Source: Peribacillus simplex
Lineage (GTDB): Bacteria > Bacillota > Bacilli > Bacillales > DSM-1321
DNA: 64,000 bases
Reading direction: 5' to 3'
NCBI RefSeq assembly: GCF_900156045.1
Contig: NZ_FTMX01000007.1
Location: forward strand, 1 to 64,000
Shown here: positions 51,122 through 60,418 of the stretch, one piece after another
Position numbering within the stretch: position 1 is the stretch's first letter
Layout: every line of letters begins with the position of its first letter
Position numbers and translations under genes: made by a program
Notes under the pieces: generated by a model
Told to the model about the DNA's origin: nothing
Seen by the model: only the letters and a program-made list of their open reading frames with translations
Databases searched by the model: none

Positions 51122-52606
51122 GTGAAAGAGCTGAAGAAATATCAGATGTATATAAACGGAGAATGGGTAGAATCATCAAGTGGTGAATATTTCGATAGTT
51201 ATAACCCTGCAACTGAAGAAGCTTGGTGTCAAGTCGCAAAAGGGAATGTTGAAGATGTAAATCATGCGGTTCAATCTGCGCATAATGCATTCTTGCATTC
51301 AGGGTGGACTGATATGACATTCACAGAGCGGGGGCGCCTGGTTAGAAAGCTTGGAGAGCTGATTGCTATTCACTCTGAAGAGCTTGCGAAAGTCGAATCA
51401 CTGGATAATGGGAAATTAATACGTGAAATGCGTGGTCAGGTAAAATATTTACCTGAATTTTTCTATTACTATGCAGGGCTAGCAGATAAAATCCATGGTC
51501 AAACCTTACCAATTGATAAAAAAGATATGTTCGCTTTTACATCCAAAGAGCCGCTGGGGGTAGTAGCCGCCATTACTCCTTGGAATTCCCCTCTTTATTT
51601 AACAACCTTGAAGCTTGCACCTGCACTTATAGCAGGAAATACTATAGTCATTAAACCTTCAGAAATGACTTCGGCATCTCTATTGGAGCTGGTGAAACTG
51701 GTTGAAGAAGCTGGTTTTCCACCTGGTGTAGTCAATGTCGTTACCGGCTTTGGAATGCCTGTAGGCGATACACTCACCTCCCATCCCCTTGTAAGGCGTG
51801 TGGCCTTTACGGGAGGTTCGGAATCAGCACGGCACATTGTTCGTAATTCGGCTCAAAATTTTGCTCAGGTATCACTTGAACTTGGAGGGAAATCACCGAA
51901 TATCGTGTTTGAGGATGCTAATACGGATAATGCCGCGATGGGAATCATAGCTGGTATATTTGGTGCTTCGGGGCAAAGTTGTGTGGCTGGTTCACGTGCA
52001 TTTTTACATGTCGACATTTACGATGAAGTGATGCAAAAACTCGTAGATCGTGTATCGAAAATTAAGATTGGTGATCCTTTTCAAGATGATACAGAAATGG
52101 GACCGCTGGCAACGCAAGCCCAATTGGAGCGTGTCCAAAAATACGTAGCTATCGGGTTAGATGAAGGTGGAAAACTTGTTTGCGGAGGTAAAAAGCCTGA
52201 ATATTTAGATAAAGGATGGTATTATGAGCCCACAATCTTCGAACATCGCGATAACGATTCCCGTATTACTAAAGAAGAAATATTTGGTCCTGTGTTAAGT
52301 GTTATCCCTTTTAAAGATGAAAAAGAGGTTATTCAATTAGCAAACAGTACTGATTACGGATTAGCGGCAGGAATTTGGGTGAGTGATATTGCAAAAGCCC
52401 ATCGAGTCGCGAAAGCTATACGTGCTGGAATCGTATGGGTGAATACCTATCGAAGTATATCACCAATTGCTGCAATCGGCGGCTCTGGCCTAAGTGGTTA
52501 TGGAAGAGAAGGCGGTTATGAAGCGATTCATGAATATATGCAAGATAAAGTGGTTTGGATCAATACATCATCTGAACCGATTCCTGACCCGTTCATAATG
52601 AGGTAG
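51122..52606 (+). CDS. NAD(P)-dependent aldehyde dehydrogenase 1
   Basis: The 494-residue enzyme has ITPWNSPLY near 151, base E253 (LELGGKSPN), nucleophile C287 (GASGQSCVAGSR) and EEIFGPVLSV. It starts at GTG, eight bases from AAAGGGGTGA and 14 bases after the hydrolase gene. It should oxidise an aldehyde formed after ring opening. It resembles the broad betaine/semialdehyde group; a precise substrate is not visible. Confidence 0.9.
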   Translation: MKELKKYQMYINGEWVESSSGEYFDSYNPATEEAWCQVAKGNVEDVNHAVQSAHNAFLHSGWTDMTFTERGRLVRKLGELIAIHSEELAKVESLDNGKLIREMRGQVKYLPEFFYYYAGLADKIHGQTLPIDKKDMFAFTSKEPLGVVAAITPWNSPLYLTTLKLAPALIAGNTIVIKPSEMTSASLLELVKLVEEAGFPPGVVNVVTGFGMPVGDTLTSHPLVRRVAFTGGSESARHIVRNSAQNFAQVSLELGGKSPNIVFEDANTDNAAMGIIAGIFGASGQSCVAGSRAFLHVDIYDEVMQKLVDRVSKIKIGDPFQDDTEMGPLATQAQLERVQKYVAIGLDEGGKLVCGGKKPEYLDKGWYYEPTIFEHRDNDSRITKEEIFGPVLSVIPFKDEKEVIQLANSTDYGLAAGIWVSDIAKAHRVAKAIRAGIVWVNTYRSISPIAAIGGSGLSGYGREGGYEAIHEYMQDKVVWINTSSEPIPDPFIMR

Positions 52607-52664
52607 TGAAATTTGAAGGGTAGACGCCTGGTATCAAATTGTATTAATAAGGAGGAAAAGTGAA

Positions 52665-53225
52665 ATGAAGTTACTGGGAATTTCAGGGACGATAATAGGA
52701 ACAAAGACGAAAGTTGTTATTGAAAAGGTTTTAGAGGAAGTTAGGAACAACCATCCTGATATCGAGGTCGAACTGCTTGATTTGAAAAAGTATGATGTTC
52801 AATTTTGTGATGGCCGTAATCCGTCAACATACACTGGAGATACGAAAAAAGTAATTGATATCGTTACCTCAGCAGACTTTTACATTATAGGAACACCAAT
52901 ATTCCAAGGGTCGATTACGGGTGCTCTTAAAAACTTATTTGATTTAATACCCCCGAAGGATTTCCGTAATAAAGTAATGGGACTTGTGGCTACTGGTGGA
53001 ACCTACCAGCATTATTTAGTGATTGAAAATCAGTTGAAACCGATAGCCAGTTATTTCCGGGCATTTGTTGCACCTGGCTCTGTTTATGCTCATAACGACC
53101 ATTTCAATCAACAAAACGAACTGGTTGATGAGGAAGTTTTAGAACGTATTTCAATGCTGGGTGAAGAAGTCGTTTTTATGCAAAAAGCATTGAAAAGTAC
53201 TAAACCAGAGCATCAATTAAGCTAA
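52665..53225 (+). CDS. NAD(P)H-dependent FMN reductase
   Basis: The 186-residue flavodoxin-like protein has LGISGTIIGTKTK, YIIGTPIFQGSITGALKNLFDLI and GLVATGGTYQHYLVIENQLKP, as in SsuE/MsuE-type reductases. AAGGAGG precedes the ATG. Its natural role here is to supply reduced flavin to the LLM monooxygenase encoded upstream. Confidence 0.88.
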   Translation: MKLLGISGTIIGTKTKVVIEKVLEEVRNNHPDIEVELLDLKKYDVQFCDGRNPSTYTGDTKKVIDIVTSADFYIIGTPIFQGSITGALKNLFDLIPPKDFRNKVMGLVATGGTYQHYLVIENQLKPIASYFRAFVAPGSVYAHNDHFNQQNELVDEEVLERISMLGEEVVFMQKALKSTKPEHQLS

Positions 53226-53326
53226 AAGATAGTAGATTTATAAAATGAAAAAAACTCCAGCTGATAAATCGTTTTGGAATTGAGTACATTTCAATTAACA
53301 GAGCTAAGTAGCAAGGAGGGGACAAA

Positions 53327-53632
53327 TTGCTATTAGATGTAGAAGAGATAATAAACTTAACTGATTTATCCTTCATTAAAGTCTGTAATGAACAGTATGG
53401 GATCAATAGAGGGGTTTATAATACCATTGATGCTTGGTTTTATAAACAAGGAATTAGTAACATTCTAGAAAGACGAAATAGCATATTATATTTTCTTGAA
53501 TTTATTAAGCGAAACTCCGGGAATGAAAATAACCACTGTAAATTTGGTCACGGTGGATTAACGACAAAATTAGAAGAATATTATTTTCCAAGAATGGAAT
53601 CGACCGTTTCAAAAATTGCCTCTAATCTTTAA
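53327..53632 (+). CDS. Uncharacterised 101-residue protein in catabolic operon
   Basis: The frame starts at TTG with AAGGAGGGG well placed. The product is helical and polar (LTDLSFIKVCNEQYGINRG, NERRNSILYFLEF-like stretch) with one Cys near residue 20 and another at HCKFGHGG. No family is recognised and no membrane segment is seen. It is on the same strand between the reductase and second dehydrogenase genes. Confidence 0.6.
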   Translation: MLLDVEEIINLTDLSFIKVCNEQYGINRGVYNTIDAWFYKQGISNILERRNSILYFLEFIKRNSGNENNHCKFGHGGLTTKLEEYYFPRMESTVSKIASNL

Positions 53633-53669
53633 AAGAATTACATACAAAGAGTGAAGGGTGGCTGGGAAC

Positions 53670-55112
53670 ATGACAATCATAGATAAAGTAGAAAAAAAGC
53701 ATTTACTAATTAAAGGGGAATGGGTGGAGGCCAAGGAGTATAGTCAACTACGATCTCCTTTTTCAGGAGAAGTCATAGCTGAAATCCCCCTGGCTACAGA
53801 CGAAGAGACTGACCAGGCTATCGAAGCGGCGCAAAAAGCTACAAAGGTGATGGCAAAAATGCCGGCCCATCAACGTGCGAAAATCCTTGAAACATTGGCC
53901 CATCTTCTTGAGGAGCGTGCAGATGAAGCCGCTCAAATCATATCTATTGAGTCAGCGAAGCCGGTTACAACCGCGAAGGGCGAGGTGGCGCGAACCATTG
54001 AGACGTACAAGTTTGCCGCTGAAGAAGCGAAAAGAATTCATGGAGAAACGCTTACACTGGATGCCGCCCAAGGTGGCGAAAATCGACTTGGTTACACTGT
54101 ACGTGAACCGATTGGAGTGATTGGGGCCATAACACCTTTCAATTTCCCCATGAATCTAGTCGCTCATAAAGTAGGTCCTGCCATCGCCGCAGGAAATACA
54201 ATTGTATTAAAGCCAGCAAGCCAAACGCCTCTATCCTCTTTGTTCCTCGGAGAACTATTAAAAGAAGCAGGATTGCCTGCAGGAGCATTAAATGTGGTCA
54301 CGGGTGGAGGAAGAGTGGTTGGAGACAAATTGGTCACTGATTCAAGAGTAAGTATGATTACTTTTACCGGTAGCCCAGGAGTTGGGATTGGCATTCGCAA
54401 CAAAGCTGGATTGAAACGAGTGACGCTGGAACTGGGATCCAATGCAGCAGTCATCATTGACAGTGGTGTGGATATCGATAAGATTATTTCTCGTTGTGTG
54501 ACTGGAGCATTTTCAAACCAGGGACAAGTATGCATTTCTTTGCAAAGGGTTTATGCTCATGAAGAAGTCTATGATCGTTTTGTTGAAAAGTTCTTAGAAG
54601 CAACGAAACTATTAAAATTAGGTGATCCGCTTGATCCGGAAACGGATGTTTCCGCATTGATCTCCCCAAATGATGTTGAAAGAACCCTCAATTGGATTGA
54701 GGAGGCGAAACAAGATGGAGCCAAGATTGCAACAGGTGGAATAGCGGAAGGCAATATCCTTCATCCGACCGTCATATTGGATGCCGATGCTTGCTCAAAG
54801 GTATCTTGTCATGAAGTGTTCGCCCCTATCGTTTTGATTAACAAGGTTCAATCAGTAGAACAAGCAATTGATTTAGTGAATGATTCGAATTACGGCCTGC
54901 AAGCAGGGATTTATACGAACGATGTACGTACAGCACTGGATGCGGCAGAAAATTTACAAGTTGGTGGAGTCATGATCAACGACATTCCGACATTCCGTGT
55001 GGATAATATGCCGTACGGTGGAGTGAAGGAAAGTGGAACTGGCCGTGAAGGATTAAAATATGCAGTGGAAGAAATGACAGAAATGAAGCTGGTTGTCTGG
55101 AACCGAAATTAG
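53670..55112 (+). CDS. NAD(P)-dependent aldehyde dehydrogenase 2
   Basis: The 480-residue enzyme has ITPFNFPMNLVAHK near 154, E254 (LELGSNAAVI), C288 (NQGQVCISLQR) and the C-terminal MPYGGVKESGTGREG. It is clearly different from the first dehydrogenase and closer to lactaldehyde/succinate-semialdehyde/phosphonoacetaldehyde-type enzymes. ATG 53670 is eight bases from AAGGGTGG; GTG 53658 overlaps that site. Two dehydrogenases suggest two aldehydes, or one dialdehyde, in the pathway. Confidence 0.9.
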   Translation: MTIIDKVEKKHLLIKGEWVEAKEYSQLRSPFSGEVIAEIPLATDEETDQAIEAAQKATKVMAKMPAHQRAKILETLAHLLEERADEAAQIISIESAKPVTTAKGEVARTIETYKFAAEEAKRIHGETLTLDAAQGGENRLGYTVREPIGVIGAITPFNFPMNLVAHKVGPAIAAGNTIVLKPASQTPLSSLFLGELLKEAGLPAGALNVVTGGGRVVGDKLVTDSRVSMITFTGSPGVGIGIRNKAGLKRVTLELGSNAAVIIDSGVDIDKIISRCVTGAFSNQGQVCISLQRVYAHEEVYDRFVEKFLEATKLLKLGDPLDPETDVSALISPNDVERTLNWIEEAKQDGAKIATGGIAEGNILHPTVILDADACSKVSCHEVFAPIVLINKVQSVEQAIDLVNDSNYGLQAGIYTNDVRTALDAAENLQVGGVMINDIPTFRVDNMPYGGVKESGTGREGLKYAVEEMTEMKLVVWNRN

Positions 55113-55125
55113 GGAGTGGAAAATC

Positions 55126-55380
55126 ATGGCTTATTATGCAGCAATTTTACATATGATTGATGCTGAAAAAAATATAGAAGTGCGCCCACAGCATATTGAG
55201 TATTTAAACGAACTTGATCGTAAAGGGAAGATTTTTGCAAGAGGGCCTTTTGCAGATGGCTCAGGCGGCTTGGTTGTCTATATTGCAGACACATTTGAAG
55301 AAGCACTTTCATTAGCGGAAAATGATCCCCACGTTGTACATAAGGTACGTAGACTGGAATTAAAAGAGTGGATCATTTAA
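55126..55380 (+). CDS. YciI-like protein
   Basis: The 84-residue protein has the YciI/ferredoxin-like fold pattern: YYAAILHMIDAEKN, RPQHIEYLNELDRKGKIFARGPFADGSGGLVVY and SLAENDPHVVHKV. The His and Asp of the family (H in RPQH, D in FADG) are present. It follows the dehydrogenase by 13 bases and ends the operon. Members act as small lactone or chloromuconolactone-type enzymes in some pathways; here the reaction is unknown. Confidence 0.8.
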   Translation: MAYYAAILHMIDAEKNIEVRPQHIEYLNELDRKGKIFARGPFADGSGGLVVYIADTFEEALSLAENDPHVVHKVRRLELKEWII

Positions 55381-55449
55381 TAACGAAACGTTATGAGTGT
55401 TGCAATGAAATTATACCGGGAGCTTGAGACAGTTCCTTCATTATAGGGA

Positions 55450-55475
55450 GGGTTGCCGAGGCAACCTTTTTTTAT
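55450..55475 (+). terminator. Terminator of the catabolic operon
   Basis: GGTTGCC/GGCAACC with a two-base loop is followed by seven T residues. Confidence 0.92.
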
Positions 55476-55810
55476 GCATGTGCAGGTCAACTCCATAATG
55501 AAAAGATAAAGTTCTACCAAAAGGGTGTAACCATATTAATCAGACCTTACTATCCTTTGATAACTGCCAGTTGTTAAACGTGAAAGTATTGAGTGCAAAA
55601 AGGTTCAAAGAGCGAAATTTAAAAAAATGCTTCGTGAAATAAACAAGCGGGATTACACCGGTTTTATAAAAAATAGGTTTAAAAGTCTTGTCTATACAAG
55701 GCTTTTTTTGAATTATGGTCAATGGGTTAATTCTTGATATATGTATTAGTAAGATGGCTTATTGGATTGAATAATTATATGATGGAGTAGCTGCTTACAA
55801 TAACTACTCT
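55476..55810. other. Gene-poor stretch before MITE copy 2
   Basis: I see no supported gene. A terminator-like hairpin (AGTCTTGT/ACAAGGCT plus T run) lies at about 55682-55712, which suggests that a lost gene once ended here. Confidence 0.4.
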
Positions 55811-55818
55811 TAGTTTTA

Positions 55819-56035
55819 GGCTGTTTTCGCATACTTTGTTGCTATTATCAAGTAAAGCGGTGTGGTTGATTTCCCCTCCAGATGCGCTTTCCGCGGGGCA
55901 GGCGGTGAGCATCCTCGGCGTAAACGCCTGTGGGGTCTCACCTGTCCCGCTGCTCCCGCAGGAGTCTCGCACTTGCGCTCCAATCAACCTTAAATAGTTT
56001 AGTTTTTAAAAACAACAATCTTTACGAAAAGAGCC
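55819..56035 (-). mobile_element. 217-bp MITE copy 2, ISL3-like ends
   Basis: This inverted copy of the 5349-5567 element begins GGCTGTTTTCGCATACTTTG and ends CGAAAAGAGCC. It is flanked by the 8-bp direct repeat TAGTTTTA at 55811-55818 and 56036-56043. Its different target duplication shows an independent insertion. Confidence 0.88.
55865..55988 (-). repeat. Structured core repeat, copy 2
   Basis: This is the inverted counterpart of the 5395-5520 core, with the same 7-bp ends and internal hairpins and only scattered differences. Confidence 0.85.
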
Positions 56036-56252
56036 TAGTTTTAAGAAATTTAAGACACTCTGTCGAATAACTGGCTTCAATTTTTAAAAACTTTAACTTC
56101 TATAGCAGTTCCGGAAAATTAAACTGATTCCTTGATATATCAAGGTTTTCTTCGGTGTCACTCATAAGTTGCATAGTAATGCGCTTATTACTATCTTTAC
56201 TTTGCATAATTCATCTCACAATATTAGGAGTAGGAAAGGCGATGAACTCATT

Positions 56253-56705
56253 ATGATTTTTAGCGAACGATTAAAAAAAGAACGGGAAAAAAGAAATTGG
56301 TCACAAAATGATCTTGCAGAGAAGATTCACGTTAGTCGCCAATCTGTGTCCAAATGGGAAACGGGAAAAAATTATCCAAGTATTGAAGTACTCATTAATT
56401 TAAGTGATTTATTTCAAATTACGGTAGATGAATTACTAAGGAGTGACGAGGAATTGAAGGAAAAAATAATACGGGAAAGTAAGCAGTTAGCATTTCCAAA
56501 AAGGAAAATGTTTTTTGATATCGTATTTATAATAGGAGCATTTTTGTTGGTGTCTAAATTAATCATTTTTGGTCTTAATAAATTTGTTGGCACCGATATT
56601 ACAATTTTAAAAAGCATGCCAGCTGTATCGAATTTTTTACCATTAGCATTGATGGTTATTGGTGGTGTAGGTTCAGACTATTTGAAAGATAAATATGTAG
56701 ATTGA
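56253..56705 (+). CDS. XRE-family regulator with membrane anchor
   Basis: The 150-residue protein has an N-terminal HTH (IFSERLKKEREKRNWSQNDLAEKIHVSRQSVSKWETGKNYPS) and two C-terminal membrane helices (about 92-118 and 130-147). Such membrane-tied XRE proteins are common single-gene regulators in Bacillus with no known signal. A clear ribosome site is not seen at the usual spacing; AAAGG lies about 13 bases from ATG 56253. Confidence 0.75.
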   Translation: MIFSERLKKEREKRNWSQNDLAEKIHVSRQSVSKWETGKNYPSIEVLINLSDLFQITVDELLRSDEELKEKIIRESKQLAFPKRKMFFDIVFIIGAFLLVSKLIIFGLNKFVGTDITILKSMPAVSNFLPLALMVIGGVGSDYLKDKYVD

Positions 56706-56806
56706 ACGGAACCTGCGTATAAAACTGTATAATGAATCACAAAATGGACTATTTTCCCCTTTATATTAGGGGAAGGGAATACTTTTTGATTGAACATGAT
56801 CATAAA

Positions 56807-56840
56807 AGAACAGAACCTTTGAATTTCAGGCTCTGTTCCT
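56807..56840 (-). terminator. Terminator of the 56846 gene
   Basis: GAACAGA...CCT and AGG...TCTGTTC form a stem that, on the minus strand, is followed by TTTTAT. Confidence 0.7.
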
Positions 56841-56845
56841 ATTTG

Positions 56846-57202
56846 TTATTTGAACTTTTGCACTTCTTCTTTTCCCTCGAATTTGTTATCTTTCAATATG
56901 CCGATTTCTTCAATATGGTTTCGTGCCGTTTCATCCCCTAATTTATAGATGAGGGCATAAAGTCTTTTCATGGCTGCATCGTATTTATCATTTGCCCGGT
57001 CATGATGATAGAGAAGGTAGGGCACATGTGAACGGGCATATGCCTCCAGGTCATCTGTCCGGTGTTCCTCCAAGCATTGTTTCAATTCTGCAAGTTCCTC
57101 ATCAGTTGCGTGTATAGTGAAGCTCGGATTCTCTTCAAGTTTTTGTCCGAGTACGTCGCCGCTGACCAAATCGACATGGTATGTCTGTTTTTCCTGCATC
57201 AT
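56846..57202 (-). CDS. Uncharacterised cytosolic protein
   Basis: The 118-residue acidic protein (QEKQTYHVDLVSGDVLGQK; DDLEAYARSHVPYLLYHHDR) is probably helical and soluble. Several ATG codons cluster at the start; 57202 is about eleven bases from AAAGG. I recall similar short proteins in Bacillus without a known role and do not assign a family. Confidence 0.65.
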   Translation of the reverse strand: MMQEKQTYHVDLVSGDVLGQKLEENPSFTIHATDEELAELKQCLEEHRTDDLEAYARSHVPYLLYHHDRANDKYDAAMKRLYALIYKLGDETARNHIEEIGILKDNKFEGKEEVQKFK

Positions 57203-57376
57203 CCTGCACATCATCCTTTCAGGCGTTTATCTATTCTGTACCACTATTTGTAAAAAGTTAATCATGAACGTAAACATTTTCTTAATGAAAAAGATAGAAA
57301 ATAGAGGTATCGGATTTCTTATCAAATGGTTTAAGATGGATTTACAGAATATTATGGAAAAGTGAGGAGTGACATA

Positions 57377-58063
57377 GTGAAGAGGTCAATCATGGTTATT
57401 TTTTTTGTGTTGATTGCTTCAGGCTGCGTAACAAGGAATTATGATTCCAATATGGATTTAGGGAAAAGTCAGTTGAATGAGGAAAATTATTTAGAAGCCC
57501 ATGAGGCATTTGAATTAGCTTATAAAGAAGCAAAAACACCGGAAGCAAGGGAGTTAATGGATCTTTCAGGTTTTCTGGCAAGTGGGATGAAGAATTACGA
57601 CGAACAGGATTTTGGTTCGGCCAAAAGCGATTTTGAAAAAGCAACGGCATATAAAGCAAAATACCGGGAAGGTAAACAAATGGTTTCAAAGGCGGTGGAA
57701 ATGCACCCGGTATCAGACTCCGCCACGATAGAAACTGTAGAGGGGAATGACGAACCGGCGGCGAAAGCAACTGAGGAAGGATCCAAAGTAAAAGATAAGG
57801 CGGCACCGGAAACGAAAGGCAAAGGAATCAAGGATTCGGTCAGTACATTAAGTAAATCTCAGGCGGAAAAGCTTGTGAAGGATTATGTGGACATGGAAAA
57901 TTTTTCTAATTTAAATATCGAATATGATCATGATTCCGAAAAGGGCGATTACATTTTTCATGTGTTCGAGGTGGATGAACCTAGTCAGAAAAGTGGCCAC
58001 AAAACCACTTGGGGCTGGTATGGCGTGAATAAGAAGAATAAAGAAGTTTATGAAGTCATGTAA
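57377..58063 (+). CDS. Lipoprotein with TPR-like helical region
   Basis: The 228-residue protein has a short lipoprotein signal (SIMVIFFVLIASGC). A helical repeat region follows (KSQLNEENYLEAHEAFELAYKEA, EQDFGSAKSDFEKATAYKAK), then a charged, low-complexity linker and a C-terminal domain (QAEKLVKDYVDMENFSNLNIEYDH to GWYGVNKKNKEVYEVM). GTG 57377 is spaced correctly from GAGGAG; GTG 57362 is not. It should sit on the outer membrane face. Function unknown. Confidence 0.75.
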   Translation: MKRSIMVIFFVLIASGCVTRNYDSNMDLGKSQLNEENYLEAHEAFELAYKEAKTPEARELMDLSGFLASGMKNYDEQDFGSAKSDFEKATAYKAKYREGKQMVSKAVEMHPVSDSATIETVEGNDEPAAKATEEGSKVKDKAAPETKGKGIKDSVSTLSKSQAEKLVKDYVDMENFSNLNIEYDHDSEKGDYIFHVFEVDEPSQKSGHKTTWGWYGVNKKNKEVYEVM

Positions 58064-58254
58064 GGATAACTGAATGGTCGGATTAAAGGCCCCTGTAGAG
58101 GCCTTTTTATTTTGTGGCGCGGCAAAGTACAGGATTCGATAAAATTTTATAATTTTTGTAAAAAGATCACCTCATTCTTTATTTTCTTAAGAATTTTTTA
58201 ATATTTACTGTTTATGATTGAGCCAAGTAAAGGACAATCCTAGGAGGGATAAAG

Positions 58255-59490
58255 ATGGAGAATTATAATGGTGATGAGCAAGTCAAAGTCAAGGCAGAAC
58301 GGAAAAAGGGTAAATCTCTTTGGATAACCAGTCTTGTTTCCGGAACGGTTGCTTCTATGGTTACATCGTCTGTATTTCTATTTGGCGGGGATTTTATAGA
58401 TCAAGGGAAAAGTTCAGTGAATGAGGCAACCGAAACGGCAGGTGTACAGCAAACGGAAAGTGTTGAAAAGGATAAAAGTGTCACGGCGGAAAAGTTATCG
58501 ACAAGTACGGATTCAAATGATAGGGCAGAGATGGTCGAATCAGCATCCAAATCGATTGTAGGGGTCGTGAATTTACAGGAGATGCAAAACCAGAACCCTT
58601 ACCAGCAGCAAAGCACGGAGAGCGAAACGGTTGAGAGCGGCACTGGCTCAGGGGTCATATATAAAAAAGCTAATGGGAAAGCCTATATCATCACGAACAA
58701 TCATGTTATTGAAGGAGCTAAGGAAGTCGAAATTTCATTGTATGATGGACAAAAGGCAACGGCAGCGGTTGTCGGCGCGGATGCTTTGACAGATTTAGCG
58801 GTTTTGACAATTGATGCCTCGAAAGCACCGGAGGGAATTAAATTCGGTAATTCTGATAGCATGCGACCAGGTGAAGAAGTATTGGCAATTGGCAACCCAC
58901 TTGGACTTGATTTTTCACGATCGGTTACACAAGGGATCGTCAGTGCGACCGGACGCTCCATTTCAGTCGATACCTCGGATGGGGAGTGGGAACTTGATGT
59001 CCTTCAAACAGATGCAGCGATCAACCCCGGCAATAGCGGCGGTGCGTTGATCAACACCGCTGGGGAAGTGATCGGCATAAACAGCTTGAAGATTTCCGAA
59101 AACGGCGTGGAAGGCTTAGGGTTCGCCATACCGAGTAATGATGTGATTCCGATTGTTACGGAGCTGATTGAAAACGGAAAAATCACGCGTCCATATTTAG
59201 GAGTCAGCTTGGCCAGTATGGAAGAACTGCCGCAATATTATATTCAAAATGTTCCTGAAGCCGTAAAGTCCGGTGTCATGGTGACGAGTATAGAAGCGGG
59301 ATCGGCTGCGGCGAATGGAGGGCTTAAGCAACAGGATATCATTGTTGAGATTGATGGAACGAAAATAAATACTGCCGCTGCATTAAGGAAGTATTTATAT
59401 ACAGATAAGAAAATCGGCGATAAAGTAAAGGTTAAAGTATATCGGGGTACTGAAGAGAAAACGGTAACGTTAACCTTGCAAAAACCATAG
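58255..59490 (+). CDS. HtrA-type serine protease with PDZ domain
   Basis: The 411-residue protein has a membrane anchor (about 22-45), a low-complexity linker, a trypsin-like domain with H150 (ITNNHVIEGA), D180 (LTDLAVL) and S261 (NPGNSGGAL), and one C-terminal PDZ domain (about 305-405). The layout is that of B. subtilis HtrA/HtrB/YyxA, which degrade misfolded exported proteins outside the membrane. AGGAGGG precedes the ATG. The paralogue cannot be fixed by context; I see no certain CssR box upstream. Confidence 0.92.
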   Translation: MENYNGDEQVKVKAERKKGKSLWITSLVSGTVASMVTSSVFLFGGDFIDQGKSSVNEATETAGVQQTESVEKDKSVTAEKLSTSTDSNDRAEMVESASKSIVGVVNLQEMQNQNPYQQQSTESETVESGTGSGVIYKKANGKAYIITNNHVIEGAKEVEISLYDGQKATAAVVGADALTDLAVLTIDASKAPEGIKFGNSDSMRPGEEVLAIGNPLGLDFSRSVTQGIVSATGRSISVDTSDGEWELDVLQTDAAINPGNSGGALINTAGEVIGINSLKISENGVEGLGFAIPSNDVIPIVTELIENGKITRPYLGVSLASMEELPQYYIQNVPEAVKSGVMVTSIEAGSAAANGGLKQQDIIVEIDGTKINTAAALRKYLYTDKKIGDKVKVKVYRGTEEKTVTLTLQKP

Positions 59491-59502
59491 AAAGTAGTTT
59501 GC

Positions 59503-59529
59503 CCCCTGATTATTAATCAGGGGGCTTTT
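59503..59529 (+). terminator. Terminator after htrA-like gene
   Basis: CCCCCTGATT/AATCAGGGGG with a two- to three-base loop is followed by CTTTT. Confidence 0.88.
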
Positions 59530-59753
59530 AATTGGAAGTCGAGAAGTTTTTAGTAGTATAGAAAAGGTTAATATCGGAAAAATAGATAGTGTATTTGCAC
59601 TGTTTTTCAGATTTCAAATATAGTCTTTAATACCTAAAAGCTAATAGTGGCGCGTTCTATTTGTCAAGGTTTTCATTGTAAATATGTTAAAAAATAGAAA
59701 AGATTTGACAAATTTGTGAAATGTCATAAAATAGAAAGAAAGGGGATGAAATT

Positions 59754-60065
59754 ATGGAAGCTAATCAGAAGATGTTAGATGCAGTGAAATGGGTATCGGG
59801 CACAGGTTGTGTAATCGGAATTATTATTTTTGCTTTAAGTTTCTTTGTAAGCGATTACAATAAAGATTATATATTTACCGCCGTTGGAATCGCCATCACA
59901 CTAAGCGCAGCTGCAATTTTTCTAGTTGGTATATTTTTTGTCCTAACAGAAGAAATGGTAATGAAAACACATAAAGGTGAAATTGTACAGGAAACGACTA
60001 AAATCATAAAAATGAAAACAAAGGCTAACACTCAAACAAAAAGAAGTACGGAATTCAGTAACTAA
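59754..60065 (+). CDS. Small membrane protein with two helices
   Basis: The 103-residue protein has two membrane helices (about 15-33 and 41-64) and a basic, Thr/Lys-rich cytosolic tail. AAAGGGGATG precedes the ATG. It stands alone. No family is recognised. Confidence 0.7.
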   Translation: MEANQKMLDAVKWVSGTGCVIGIIIFALSFFVSDYNKDYIFTAVGIAITLSAAAIFLVGIFFVLTEEMVMKTHKGEIVQETTKIIKMKTKANTQTKRSTEFSN

Positions 60066-60365
60066 AACGAGGAATATAGCATAATGAACTTGCATTCTAT
60101 CATCAGATTTACTAACATGGATGAACGCCTGTCTAAAGAATTTGAGTATACGTGATCCGAATGATTGAATGCGCTTTCATTTCGTGAAGGACTTGGATTA
60201 ATTATCAGTTGGATACCTTTTAATTCAATACAATATAATGCACTCGTCATGTACCAAAAAAATATTTCAAGAAACCCTTTGTATTTAAAATACATACGAT
60301 GTGCTTGGACATTCAAACCAAACTGCCTGAACGCCAGGAAGTTTTCACTTTGCATATTGAACTAT

Positions 60366-60418
60366 ATCCACGAGAAAAGGACACTTTGTAAAAGTCCTTT
60401 TCTCGTGGATTTTTTATG
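60366..60418. terminator. Strong hairpin in the pre-qox region
   Basis: CCACGAGAAAAGGAC and GTCCTTTTCTCGTGG are exact complements over a ten-base loop, followed by ATTTTTT. Confidence 0.85.
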
